A stretch of 64,000 nt of DNA from Streptococcus halotolerans (lineage in GTDB: Bacteria > Bacillota > Bacilli > Lactobacillales > Streptococcaceae): NCBI RefSeq assembly GCF_001598035.1, contig NZ_CP014835.1, forward strand, positions 1,051,001-1,115,000, given 5' to 3'. Both the position numbers and the translations under genes were made by a program. Shown piece after piece: positions 30,007 through 38,582 of the stretch. Positions within the stretch are counted from its first letter, which is position 1, and each line of letters starts with the position of its first letter. Under the pieces are notes generated by a model, which worked only from the letters and a program-made list of their open reading frames with translations, made no database searches and was not told where the DNA came from.

Positions 30007-30445
30007 TTTGGAGATTTAGCTAAAATAAGACGTGGCTTAACTTACAAGCCTAACGATGTTTCAGATAATGGCATTCGTGTTTTAAGGTCCTCAAACATAA
30101 ATGAAGATACTTTTGTCATCAGAGATGATGATGTTTTCGTAAATCCAACAGCGGTTAATATTACTTCTGTCAAAGAAAAGGATATTTTAATTACTTCTGC
30201 AAATGGTTCTAGTCGTTTAGTTGGAAAACATGCACTAATACAAAATGTTGAGCAAGAAATGGTTCACGGTGGATTTATGCTAATTGCAACTGCAAAAAAT
30301 CCCTACTTTGTGAATACTCTCATGAGTTCGGCTTGGTATGATAAATTTATAAATTCCTATGTTTTAGGTGGGAATGGTGCTATTGGCAATTTAAGCAAAA
30401 AAGATCTAGAAGAACAGATTGTTTCTGTTCCAAGCAACCCAGCCG

Positions 30446-30511
30446 AACAAACCTTCATCGGTACCTTCTTCTCCACCCTTGACACCCTCATCACCCTTCA
30501 TCAGCGTGAGT
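30446..30511 (+). repeat. TRD-end repeat (TFFSTLD..LITLHQR site), inverted copy
   Basis: About 65 bp encoding IGTFFSTLDTLITLHQRE, inverted relative to copies at 31499-31562, 33715-33780 and 34304-34370. The last ~20 bp match the end of TRD1 of hsdS most closely. Confidence 0.8.
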
Positions 30512-30534
30512 AAAATTTGCTAAAAATTTAGCAG

Positions 30535-31467
30535 TTAACTTAGGTTTGATAGCGACCGCATAACCAAGTCAATATCTTGATTTTCTAATTCTTGAATGAT
30601 GTGTAGATAAGTTTTTTGAGTAGTCGTCATACTTGCGTGCCCAAGCCTCCTAGCGACACTTGCAATAGATACTCCACCGAACAATAATAAGGACGCATGC
30701 GTATGACGTAGTCCATGTATAGAAATTATTGGGATATTTGATTTCTCGCATAATCGTGTCAGCACACCATTTACAGTAGAATTATAAATTTTCTTAGAAG
30801 AGGGCACAAAAATGGGCTGGTTTTCTGGCAGATTTTTGACTAATTCAGAAAACTGGATGACAGTCTGCCAATCAATCTGAATTTTTCGAATAGAGGAACG
30901 ATTTTTAGTTGGTAAAAACCCCCCTTTTCCCTTATAATCCCAAGTTTTTGAAATAGATAACATTTGGTGAGAGAAATCAAAATCTTTGGGAGTTAATGCA
31001 AGTGCTTCTGAAAATCGCATACCTGTTTTTGCTACAAGTAGAATAAACCAATCCCAATTTATTTGATTACCTAAATGAAGATTCGTAAGTAATGTATGCA
31101 GTTCAAATTGATTTAAATATTTTATTTTTTTCTCACGTGGTGTTTTCCCTTTTATAATGGCTTTTCTGGTTGGATCTCGATCGATGAGACCTTCATCCAC
31201 GGCATCTAATATTGCCCCTTTTAGTTGATGATGAAAATCCATAGTAGTTTGACGTTCATGCTCTTGTGCATAATCATTAAGAAGTTGTTGGTAGGATATT
31301 CGTGTTAATTCTTGGATGGTTAAATGCGGAACCAATAAGACTAACCATTTATGAGTCATTAAATATTTTGCCATCGTTACATTTCGAATTGCTCCTTCTT
31401 TATAAATTGTTATCCATTTCTTATAATACACATGAAACAAATCATTTTTTGTAATTTCATTCAGCAT
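30535..31467 (-). CDS. Tyrosine recombinase of the hsdS locus
   Basis: A 310-residue tyrosine integrase. The catalytic set is visible: Arg in TGMRFSEALAL (~155), His-x-x-Arg in HGLRHTHASLL (~262), GHASMTTTQKTYLH with the second His and the nucleophile Tyr (~290). The N-terminal SAM-like DNA-binding domain is present. It resembles the CreX/PsrA-type enzymes that switch hsdS alleles in S. pneumoniae-type loci. The start overlaps the silent hsdS cassette by 7 nt; GGAGG lies 6 nt upstream. It stands between two oppositely oriented cassettes. Confidence 0.92.
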   Translation of the reverse strand: MLNEITKNDLFHVYYKKWITIYKEGAIRNVTMAKYLMTHKWLVLLVPHLTIQELTRISYQQLLNDYAQEHERQTTMDFHHQLKGAILDAVDEGLIDRDPTRKAIIKGKTPREKKIKYLNQFELHTLLTNLHLGNQINWDWFILLVAKTGMRFSEALALTPKDFDFSHQMLSISKTWDYKGKGGFLPTKNRSSIRKIQIDWQTVIQFSELVKNLPENQPIFVPSSKKIYNSTVNGVLTRLCEKSNIPIISIHGLRHTHASLLLFGGVSIASVARRLGHASMTTTQKTYLHIIQELENQDIDLVMRSLSNLS

Positions 31468-31498
31468 TTTTTTCCTCCATAAATAAAATTAGGCTGAT

Positions 31499-31562
31499 AC
31501 TCACGCTGATGAAGGGTGATGAGGGAGTCAAGAGTGGAGAAGAAAGTGCCAATGGTGGTTTG
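31499..31562 (-). repeat. TRD-end repeat, copy in truncated cassette
   Basis: Encodes TIGTFFSTLDSLITLHQRE on the minus strand; direct relative to hsdS copies and inverted relative to 30446-30511. Confidence 0.8.
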
Positions 31563-31961
31563 CTCTTCTTGAAATTTTGGGAAGAAAAAATCTGCTGTGG
31601 ATACTTGGCTCCAATCTGAACGTGGCATTTTCGTACCAGTAGATAAGTTAGATACAGTTTGATATTTCGACGTTTGTATTAAAGTATAAATATATTGTTG
31701 ACTAACTTTACTAGATCGCAGTACCCACCAGTCACCAACAGCAATTCCTCTAAAATCTGCTAAAAGCCAGTTTTTAAGATATGGACGAAGCTTTCCAAAT
31801 AATATATCCCCCACCTCAAATAATATACCTTTCTTATTACTACTCTTTAAATATATATTCTTATTCAATTGACCTTGACCAGAAATAATATCTTCATACT
31901 CTACACGTGGCAGCCCTGCTTTCCCACTTGTTTGTGATACTCTTTCCACCACTTCCCTCAA

Positions 31962-31980
31962 CTTCCGCTGTTCCCAAGCG
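31962..31980 (-). repeat. TRD-start repeat, copy in truncated cassette
   Basis: CGCTTGGGAACAGCGGAAG on the minus strand. The preceding bases (TTTACTTT) also match the first-TRD site of hsdS, so the original allele was probably cut here. Confidence 0.85.
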
Positions 31981-31985
31981 AAAGT

Positions 31986-32018
31986 AAAAGGAGCAAGAAA
32001 TCTTTTCTTGCTCCTTTT
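31986..32018. terminator. Terminator after hsdM
   Basis: A perfect 15-bp stem (AAAAGGAGCAAGAAA) with a 3-nt loop and T-rich tails on both strands, 9 nt after the hsdM stop. It insulates the active hsd operon from the downstream cassette. Confidence 0.88.
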
Positions 32019-32026
32019 GACGCTCC

Positions 32027-33646
32027 TTATTTCCCAAATAAATTGATAAATTTTGTCAATTCTTCTTGTGCTTCATCTGTTGTACCCTTAAGTGAGCCTA
32101 GGAGCTTGAATAACTCACGGGAAGATTGCTCGATTTCTGCTTGTACCTGTTGTAACTCCTGCGCTACTTCTGATAATGGTGGTAGTTCCTCCTCTTCAAA
32201 GGTATCAACATAACGCGGAATGTTTAAGTTATAATCATTTTCTTTGATTTCATCAAGCGTTGCGACATGTGCATATTTTTCAACATCTTCTCGGTTGCGA
32301 TAAATCTCAATTATCTTGTCGATATTTTCGCTTGATAGCTTGTTTTGATTTTTTCCTTTTTCAAACTCTCTAGACGCGTCAATAAACAGAATATCCTTCT
32401 TATTACCACGCGCTTCTCGTCCTTTAAAGACTAGGACACAGGTTGGGATACTGGTTCCGTAAAAGAGGTTAGCTGGTAAGCCAATCACGGCATCCAGCAA
32501 ATTTTCATGGATGATATTTTTACGAATTTTCCCTTCTGATGCACCACGAAACAGCACCCCATGTGGCAAAACAATAGCCATTGTCCCTGTTTTTTCTAAG
32601 TGATATAAACCATGCAAGATAAAGGCATAGTCTGCTTTTGAGGCTGGGGCTACACCAAAGCCTTTAAAGCGTGTATCCTTCTCACGATCGATATTTTTAA
32701 TATCCCATTTTTGAGAGTAAGGAGGATTAGCCACGACTGCATCAAATTTCAAAGGGATTTGGACGCCATTTTTTTCCGCAAAAGGCCAGTCAGCATCTAA
32801 GGTATCTGCACGCTTGAGAGTCATATTTCGGTAATTGACTCCGTGCATCATCAAGTTCATGCGCGCCAAATTATAGGTTGTCGTGTTTCGCTCCTGTCCA
32901 TAAAAATTGACTGATCCATTCTCACTTCCGTGTGGCAATTCTTTTTGAACCGTTAGAAGAAGCGAACCAGATCCCATTGTTGGGTCATAGACATGGAATT
33001 GTTCGTCTGATTGTCCGGCATCCATGGTGACTAATTTTGCCAGAATTTTGCTGACTTCATGAGGGGTATAGAACTCTCCCCCTTTTTTTCCAGCATTGGC
33101 AGCAAATTGTCCAATCAAGTACTCATAGACATCTCCTAGAATGTCTTTTCCTGACTCATCTTTAAAATCAAATTCATGAATCATCAAAACAATGTCGTTT
33201 AGGGCTTTCGCACGCTCATTTGTAGAAGACCCCAGACGAGTATCTCCTAGATTGACATCTGAAAAAACATTCGCAAAATCATCCGCTGCTACTGGATTGC
33301 GCTTGGCGTTCATATTGAAGGAATCAAACATATCTTGAAAATCACTAGCTTTGATTTTATGATGTTCGATTTTTGAGACCATTTTCTCCCAAATATAATC
33401 TGGATCGATGGCATAGCCAATGCCTCGTGAGATTTCTTCAAGATACTCTTCTTTTTCCTCGGCATCTGTGACTTCATAAAATTCTTCTAAATGATTTGTC
33501 TTCAAATAGTCGTCTTGATTTTCTGATAGATAACGATAGAACATAAAGGGAAGAATATAGTTCTTGTATTCGCTTGCGTCCATGGTTCCACGCAATTTAT
33601 TGGCCATTCCCCATAATTTTGATGTAATTTCATTCGCATTTGCCAT
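32027..33646 (-). CDS. hsdM: HsdM, type I adenine-N6 methyltransferase subunit
   Basis: A 539-residue DNA methyltransferase. The N-terminal HsdM domain (LRGTMDASEYKNYILPFMFYRYLS) is followed by the catalytic domain with SAM-binding DPTMGSGSLLL (~215) and the catalytic motif FDAVVANPPYSQKW (NPPY, ~305), then TCVLVFKGREARGNKKDILFI and a C-terminal coiled helix that contacts HsdS. It lies 16 nt after hsdS with RBS AAGGAAAGGA and shares its transcript, so operon order is hsdR-hsdS-hsdM. Confidence 0.96.
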   Translation of the reverse strand: MANANEITSKLWGMANKLRGTMDASEYKNYILPFMFYRYLSENQDDYLKTNHLEEFYEVTDAEEKEEYLEEISRGIGYAIDPDYIWEKMVSKIEHHKIKASDFQDMFDSFNMNAKRNPVAADDFANVFSDVNLGDTRLGSSTNERAKALNDIVLMIHEFDFKDESGKDILGDVYEYLIGQFAANAGKKGGEFYTPHEVSKILAKLVTMDAGQSDEQFHVYDPTMGSGSLLLTVQKELPHGSENGSVNFYGQERNTTTYNLARMNLMMHGVNYRNMTLKRADTLDADWPFAEKNGVQIPLKFDAVVANPPYSQKWDIKNIDREKDTRFKGFGVAPASKADYAFILHGLYHLEKTGTMAIVLPHGVLFRGASEGKIRKNIIHENLLDAVIGLPANLFYGTSIPTCVLVFKGREARGNKKDILFIDASREFEKGKNQNKLSSENIDKIIEIYRNREDVEKYAHVATLDEIKENDYNLNIPRYVDTFEEEELPPLSEVAQELQQVQAEIEQSSRELFKLLGSLKGTTDEAQEELTKFINLFGK

Positions 33647-33662
33647 AATTTATTTCCTTTCC

Positions 33663-34880
33663 TTAAATAAACATTTGTTTTAAGAGTGTTTTTTTCAATT
33701 TTTTCAGCAATTCACACTTACGTTGATGAAGGGTGATGAGGGAGTCAAGAGTGGAGAAGAAAGTGCCAATGGTGGTTTGTTCTGGAAGAGCAGGATAAAA
33801 AATGGGAATTAATTTTAAATCTGATGAATTTATCGCTGGATAGCTTGTTCCAGTACAATTATCCAAAACAATTCTTACAAATTTTTCTAACTGAACTGCA
33901 GATAATAAAAAATAACTATTGCCTTTCGGACGCAATTGAGCATAACCTGTTGAAAACACAAAATCATCATCATTTAAGTTAAATAAATAATTATTTTTTT
34001 GATACGGACGAACAGTTTGATAAAAAACATCTCCTTTTTTAGCAACTCGTTGGGCTCTTGAAGGCGCCAATTCTTTTATTACTTCCTTATAAGAAACTAA
34101 TTCTGTTCCTATAACAGACTCCAAATCTACATATTTAAAAATACTTGGTACATCTGATTTGGGATTTAGTTCCGCCACCTCCCCCAACTTCCGCTGTTCC
34201 CAAGCGTCCGTAAATCCATCAAAACGAAACTCTGGCGTTACCTCACCATTTTTAGGAAACATCTTTTGTAAGAAAATTCGTTTTATATCACCCAAACGGT
34301 CACACTCACGCTGATGAAGGGTGATGAGATTGTCGAGGGTGGAGAAGAAAGTGCCGATGGTGGTTTGTTCAGCTGGATTGCTTGGAATTTTTAAACCAAT
34401 TTTTTCAATAGCTTTACTATTTAAAGATGGTAAAGCTCCTGTTTGTGCAAACTTAGGCAAGTGAATAGTTTCAAAAATAGTTTTGGCAAAATAGGTGTCC
34501 CAAGATTTAGCCAATATGTAAGCCATCGTATTATTATCAATTAAAAAATCGTTTAAAACTAATCGTTTGCGATTTAACAATAACGCCGCACCTACTTTGG
34601 CAAATATAATTGCAGGTGTAGTTTTTATAACCTTCCACTTATTATTTTTAATCTGTTCTTCCGTAACATAATGATTAGCTATTTGCATGACTAACTCATT
34701 TCCATTTAAATTCATATCTGAAACTTTATAGAAAGGAATACCAAATTTTCCGCCTTGTTCATGTTCAGGAAAGCCTATGCCTGAGACAGTTTCCCCTATC
34801 TCCCCCAACTTCCGCTGTTCCCAAGCGGAAGTAAATCCTTTAAAACGAATCAAAGGTTCTTTGTTTATTTTTTCATTCAT
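33663..34880 (-). CDS. hsdS: HsdS, type I specificity subunit (intact, expressed copy)
   Basis: The start at 34880 (MNEKINKEPLIRFKGFTSAWEQRKLGE) follows AAAAGGAGAG; an earlier GTG at 34934 lacks a site. The 405-residue protein has two TRDs: TRD1 (~25-170) between AWEQRKLGEIGE and TIGTFFSTLDNLITLHQRE, a spacer helix (CDRLGDIKRIFLQKMFPKNGEVTPEFRFDG, split here: CDRLGDIKR...), and TRD2 (~225-385) between AWEQRKLGEVAEL and TIGTFFSTLDSLITLHQRK. The bipartite target depends on both TRDs. Repeats at the four TRD borders match two silent cassettes. Confidence 0.95.
   Translation of the reverse strand: MNEKINKEPLIRFKGFTSAWEQRKLGEIGETVSGIGFPEHEQGGKFGIPFYKVSDMNLNGNELVMQIANHYVTEEQIKNNKWKVIKTTPAIIFAKVGAALLLNRKRLVLNDFLIDNNTMAYILAKSWDTYFAKTIFETIHLPKFAQTGALPSLNSKAIEKIGLKIPSNPAEQTTIGTFFSTLDNLITLHQRECDRLGDIKRIFLQKMFPKNGEVTPEFRFDGFTDAWEQRKLGEVAELNPKSDVPSIFKYVDLESVIGTELVSYKEVIKELAPSRAQRVAKKGDVFYQTVRPYQKNNYLFNLNDDDFVFSTGYAQLRPKGNSYFLLSAVQLEKFVRIVLDNCTGTSYPAINSSDLKLIPIFYPALPEQTTIGTFFSTLDSLITLHQRKCELLKKLKKTLLKQMFI
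33715..33780 (-). repeat. TRD-end repeat of hsdS TRD2
   Basis: Encodes TIGTFFSTLDSLITLHQRK. It differs from the TRD1 copy at several third-codon positions and in the last codons, so recombination there would leave detectable junctions. Confidence 0.8.
34188..34206 (-). repeat. TRD-start repeat of hsdS TRD2
   Basis: CGCTTGGGAACAGCGGAAG on the minus strand, preceded by AC as in the inverted cassette at 29988-30006. Confidence 0.85.
34304..34370 (-). repeat. TRD-end repeat of hsdS TRD1
   Basis: Encodes TIGTFFSTLDNLITLHQRE; its last ~20 bp equal the end of the inverted cassette. Confidence 0.8.
34809..34827 (-). repeat. TRD-start repeat of hsdS TRD1
   Basis: CGCTTGGGAACAGCGGAAG on the minus strand, 53 nt inside the hsdS coding region; flanking bases resemble the truncated cassette at 31962-31980. 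Confidence 0.85.
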
Positions 34881-34945
34881 CTTGCTCTCCTTTTGTATAT
34901 TTTTCATTTCAACATCGTTTCCATGTTTTTCCACACAAATATTCC

Positions 34946-37900
34946 TTATTCTCCCTGCTTAATTTTATCCGCCATATCATAAAATGCCTTGCGTAACTCA
35001 ATACGGTATCTCACCCAAGATAATTGAGCGACTAGCTCTTCAGCAATCTCCTTGTAATCTGCACGCGCTTCATTCATAAGAGCCGTAAGCTCTCCTTGCC
35101 TATCCATATCTTCTTGACCTAACTGGTGTTTGCTAATCAATTTCATCAGTTCCCGAGGATTTGTACTATTGTCCAAACCCCACTTCCGAATAAAATCTGT
35201 CACTAGCTTGAGATGACTCTCTTTTTGAACTTTCTCCATAGCTGCATTCATCGTCTCAACATCACGAGGAGCAGGATAAGTATCAAAAACGAAACTTCCA
35301 TCAAAAATCTTATCAACGAAATGGCGCACTTTGGCTTTTTCTTTCTCATTGTCAGATTTAGCAATTTCAACCTGAATTTCTTGATGTGTATGACTGGCTT
35401 TTTCCATCTGATTCGCATGAATTTCATCTGCCATTTTGGCAATCAAGTCTACCAAATAATCATAATTGATTGTAACATCATGAATATGAACCATAGCTAG
35501 GCTTACTTGAGAAATATCAACATTGTCCCGTTTAGCACGTCTTTCTTTTAATTCTCCAGCAATAACCGTCGTGAGCCTCACTTCTTGTTCATGCGTTATT
35601 CCAATCCGCTGGTAAAACATTTCTGGGTCTTCATATGCTGAAATTTTTTGCCCTTCTTCATCTTCTGTGTATTGTTTTAGCTGACTGAGCAAGCGATTAT
35701 ACTCTTTCAACTCTTCAAATACTTCATCTTGCGCTTTTTCACTCGGCGGCAACTCCATGAAAGTATTGGTTAAGGTAGATAAGTTTTGAACAACCTTTTG
35801 CATCTTTGTTTGAACAGTATTAAAGGGCTTTGAAATAATCTGTGCGTCTTCATTGCCTTTTTTTAGGTCATCGAGGGATAATTGCTCATCGGCAGAAGAA
35901 CGGTTGGAATAAATGGCAAAGGCCTTATTCATTTCATATTCATTTTGCTTTGGCCAACGATAGTTCACCACATTTCCCCATGGCTTATCAACCAAATTGT
36001 GCATGCGATTGGTCCTAGAATAAGCCTGAATGAGATTTCCGCCTTTTAATGTCCGATCCACATATAAGGTATTCATCTCTGGAGCATCAAATCCTGTTAA
36101 GAGCTGATCTACGACAATCGCAAGATCCAAATACTTCCCATCATCTGCCGTTTTATTTAACCTTCGAGCCAAATCTTCCGTATACTGCTTGACACTGGTC
36201 ATGTCAAAAGCCGTTCCAAACAGCTGATTGTAGGCCTTGATTGCACGATGAAGATTTTCATTTGTTTTCAATTGATTCGCCCCATTGGATGTATCTGCTG
36301 AAAAACTAATAGCTACTTTTAACTTGTCCTCATCTGCCTTTGTAGCATTGACAGCCGCAAACCGATCAAAATATTCCATAGCACGAGGGGTGCTGGCTCT
36401 ATTGCCACCAACATGCACGGTGAAAAGAGCATTGTATTTACGGTTATTAGATCGCTCCTTCCAATGTTCAAAAATATCTTTTACGACTAAATCAACATGC
36501 TCCGGACTATCATCATAGACACTTGCACGAATCCGATCATCTATCTCTTCTTCTGTCGGATTTTCAGGCGCCTCAATCGTTTCCTTAAATTCTACATTAA
36601 AGCCCAATACATTTTTATCAGCGATCGCTTCCTTAATCGTATAGGCATGCAGAAGTTCGCCAAAAATAGTAGGTGTTTCAGGAAATTTTGGAGTGCCTGT
36701 ATAACCAACCCAAGCAGCATGAGGGAAGGCTCTACGAATGGATTCCAGCATTCCTTCATTGTCACTTCCGTCTCCAGTAGAACGATGTGCTTCATCCACA
36801 ATGAATAAGATATGGTCTGACAAAGGCTTAAATCGCTCTTTTGCAACATAACGCGACATTTTTTGGATACTGGTCACGATGATATTCTTATCACTCTTTT
36901 GGGTCAACTTTCGATGTAAGTCGGCTATATTGGCTGTATCACTGATCACACCTGTCTTTCCCTCAAAGCCTGACACAGGATCATACGCTTGATAAGCATC
37001 CACTGTTTGATTGGTAAGAGCAATCCGATCGACCAAAAAGATGACTTTATGGACATTTGATAAGCGGCTCGCAAGCCATGCTGTTTTAAAACTGGTAATG
37101 GTTTTTCCCGAACCAGTTGTATGCCAGATGTACCCTAGCTTACCATCGTCATATTGGAAATCAAAGGCACGCACCTTATCAAGCACTCGCTTGGTCGCAT
37201 ACACTTGGTAAGGACGCATTACCTTGATACTTTCCTTATTTTTGGTGCCATCAAGTACCATATAGCGGGTTGATAGCTCATGAGCCATTGGAATGGATAG
37301 AACCTTGTCAGCAAAAACCTTCCAATCTCCCACACGATGAGCATCTTCTTCATTTTGCCAATGAAAAGCGAAAGCACGATTGAACTTATCTAAAGTCGTA
37401 TTGGCCATATAACGAATTTCATGAGGCGTCATCGCAATGAGGATTTGCAGAGTAGAAAAGATATCACTATACTGCTTTTCAGCAATATACTGCTCCATTT
37501 GATTTAAGGCTTCCGTTACACTATGTAATGCTTTTTTCAGTTCAATTTGAATAATAGGAAGGCCGTTTATGAGCAGAGTAACATCAAAACGGCGATTTAG
37601 TTTTCCATCAACGACCTTTGGTCGTTCAATCTGATTGACGACTTGATAAACAGTATTGCCACCACCGACTTGAGCTTGATCAAAAACTGTTAGAAAGACA
37701 TGCTTCCCGTTATCTAGATCAATTTCAATTTCTGAAACACCATTAACTCCATATAGGAATTGTCCCGCTTTATATGGCGTATCAATATCTGATATTACTT
37801 TTTTTACTTGATTGAATTCTGTAACGGTTAGCGGTTCATCCAAACGAGCCTTATTATTTTGCTCAAGAATTCGTTTGAAATTGTCCCATAAATCATCTGT

Positions 37901-38002
37901 TGTCTTAATCGTTTTCTTATACTCCCACTGTTTTACTCCTCCAATTTTTGTCAAATAATCAATGACTTCCATCTCAAACGCTAATTCAGACTGACTTTTC
38001 AT
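34946..38002 (-). CDS. hsdR: HsdR, type I restriction endonuclease/translocase subunit
   Basis: A 1018-residue motor and nuclease subunit. Seen: the N-terminal PD-(D/E)xK nuclease region (VTLLINGLPIIQIELKKA, ~145-160), helicase Walker A YIWHTTGSGKTITSF (~295), DEAH box FIVDEAHRS (~405), motif III GYTGTP (~435), and C-terminal helicase motifs VDQLLTGFDAP and YSRTNRMH. It cuts DNA after ATP-driven translocation when bound to the HsdM-HsdS core. Its start lies 4 nt after the half-HsdS gene; hsdS follows. Confidence 0.96.
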   Translation of the reverse strand: MKSQSELAFEMEVIDYLTKIGGVKQWEYKKTIKTTDDLWDNFKRILEQNNKARLDEPLTVTEFNQVKKVISDIDTPYKAGQFLYGVNGVSEIEIDLDNGKHVFLTVFDQAQVGGGNTVYQVVNQIERPKVVDGKLNRRFDVTLLINGLPIIQIELKKALHSVTEALNQMEQYIAEKQYSDIFSTLQILIAMTPHEIRYMANTTLDKFNRAFAFHWQNEEDAHRVGDWKVFADKVLSIPMAHELSTRYMVLDGTKNKESIKVMRPYQVYATKRVLDKVRAFDFQYDDGKLGYIWHTTGSGKTITSFKTAWLASRLSNVHKVIFLVDRIALTNQTVDAYQAYDPVSGFEGKTGVISDTANIADLHRKLTQKSDKNIIVTSIQKMSRYVAKERFKPLSDHILFIVDEAHRSTGDGSDNEGMLESIRRAFPHAAWVGYTGTPKFPETPTIFGELLHAYTIKEAIADKNVLGFNVEFKETIEAPENPTEEEIDDRIRASVYDDSPEHVDLVVKDIFEHWKERSNNRKYNALFTVHVGGNRASTPRAMEYFDRFAAVNATKADEDKLKVAISFSADTSNGANQLKTNENLHRAIKAYNQLFGTAFDMTSVKQYTEDLARRLNKTADDGKYLDLAIVVDQLLTGFDAPEMNTLYVDRTLKGGNLIQAYSRTNRMHNLVDKPWGNVVNYRWPKQNEYEMNKAFAIYSNRSSADEQLSLDDLKKGNEDAQIISKPFNTVQTKMQKVVQNLSTLTNTFMELPPSEKAQDEVFEELKEYNRLLSQLKQYTEDEEGQKISAYEDPEMFYQRIGITHEQEVRLTTVIAGELKERRAKRDNVDISQVSLAMVHIHDVTINYDYLVDLIAKMADEIHANQMEKASHTHQEIQVEIAKSDNEKEKAKVRHFVDKIFDGSFVFDTYPAPRDVETMNAAMEKVQKESHLKLVTDFIRKWGLDNSTNPRELMKLISKHQLGQEDMDRQGELTALMNEARADYKEIAEELVAQLSWVRYRIELRKAFYDMADKIKQGE

Positions 38003-38006
38003 ATGG

Positions 38007-38582
38007 CTATCTCTCCTTTATACTTTCTTCTATCACTTGAGAAACAATAGTCTCGGTTAATACTGCATATCGCTTCAAGTAAGTTTTTAATCTTAGAGTC
38101 TCACTGTAAGCTTCTCCTATTTTAATTTGTTCTTCCAAATCAACTACTGGAATCATTAATTGATTTAACAGTTTAACGGAAAGACGTAAAATGGAAGCTC
38201 CTTGAAGATCTCTTTCTTTTTGACGTTGCACCTCGCTGTATGAGTTAAAAAGATAAAGAAAATAAAGTTTATCTAACTTATCTCCTTTAAATTCTACTTT
38301 TATAAAATTAAGTGTAGGCACTTTTCCTTCATTTGATGCACTAACAATAGCTGCCTTCTGCAGAGAATTACTAATGATAACATCTCCTTGTCGAAGAGAC
38401 AACTTATCTGAAACATCATCTACAGTCTTTTTGCTAACCAAATCCGCTTCAAAGCTATAATCTTTCTCAAATGCTTCTTGATCATAGTAATGAAAGATGT
38501 TACTACCATATTGCCTCTTAGCTCTTGTTGGATTGACCCCCGCCACAAACGATACAAAATCACTCATTTGCCTTTTTTCCAT
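38007..38582 (-). CDS. Half-length HsdS-like protein with one TRD
   Basis: The start is set at 38582 (MEKRQMSDFVSFVAG) because GGAG lies 6 nt upstream; a GTG four codons earlier is possible. The 191-residue protein has one S-subunit TRD fold: VAGVNPTRAKRQYG, LRQGDVIISNSLQKAAIVS (the common GDIL-like motif), FNSYSEVQRQKERDLQGASILRLS and QLMIPVVDLEEQIKIGEAYSETLRLK. It lacks a second TRD and the AWEQ/TFFSTLD repeats, so it is not a shuffling cassette. It is first in the hsd operon. It may assist or modulate the complex; function not established. Confidence 0.75.
   Translation of the reverse strand: MEKRQMSDFVSFVAGVNPTRAKRQYGSNIFHYYDQEAFEKDYSFEADLVSKKTVDDVSDKLSLRQGDVIISNSLQKAAIVSASNEGKVPTLNFIKVEFKGDKLDKLYFLYLFNSYSEVQRQKERDLQGASILRLSVKLLNQLMIPVVDLEEQIKIGEAYSETLRLKTYLKRYAVLTETIVSQVIEESIKER

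Larger units (their letters stand above)
29988..30513 (+). pseudogene. Silent hsdS cassette (one target-recognition domain), inverted
   Basis: A single-TRD fragment of a type I specificity subunit, in frame from AWEQRKFGDLAKIRRGLTY through SNPAEQTFIGTFFSTLDTL to LHQRE and a stop. It has no start codon; an in-frame TAG lies two codons before AWEQ, and there is no promoter. Its ends are the same repeats that bound the TRDs in the active hsdS, but in opposite orientation. It is best read as a donor cassette for recombinase-mediated inversion, not a decayed gene. Confidence 0.88.
31461..31980 (-). pseudogene. Truncated hsdS cassette after hsdM
   Basis: Reads in frame from AWEQRKLREVVERVSQTSGK through one TRD (LKSSNKKGILFEVGDILFGKLRPYLKN, STGTKMPRSDWSQVSTADFF) to EEQTTIGTFFSTLDSLITLHQRE and YQPNFIYGGKKC. 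No ATG or GTG precedes the TRD in frame; only a TTG at 31961 inside the repeat gives a short frame. A strong hairpin (31986-32018) separates it from hsdM. It is therefore likely a silent donor, though weak coupled expression with the recombinase cannot be excluded. Confidence 0.82.

Noticed and set aside
34880..34934. Upstream GTG start for hsdS adding 18 residues.
   Set aside because: It lacks a ribosome site, whereas the ATG at 34880 has AAAAGGAGAG directly upstream and gives the usual N-terminus.
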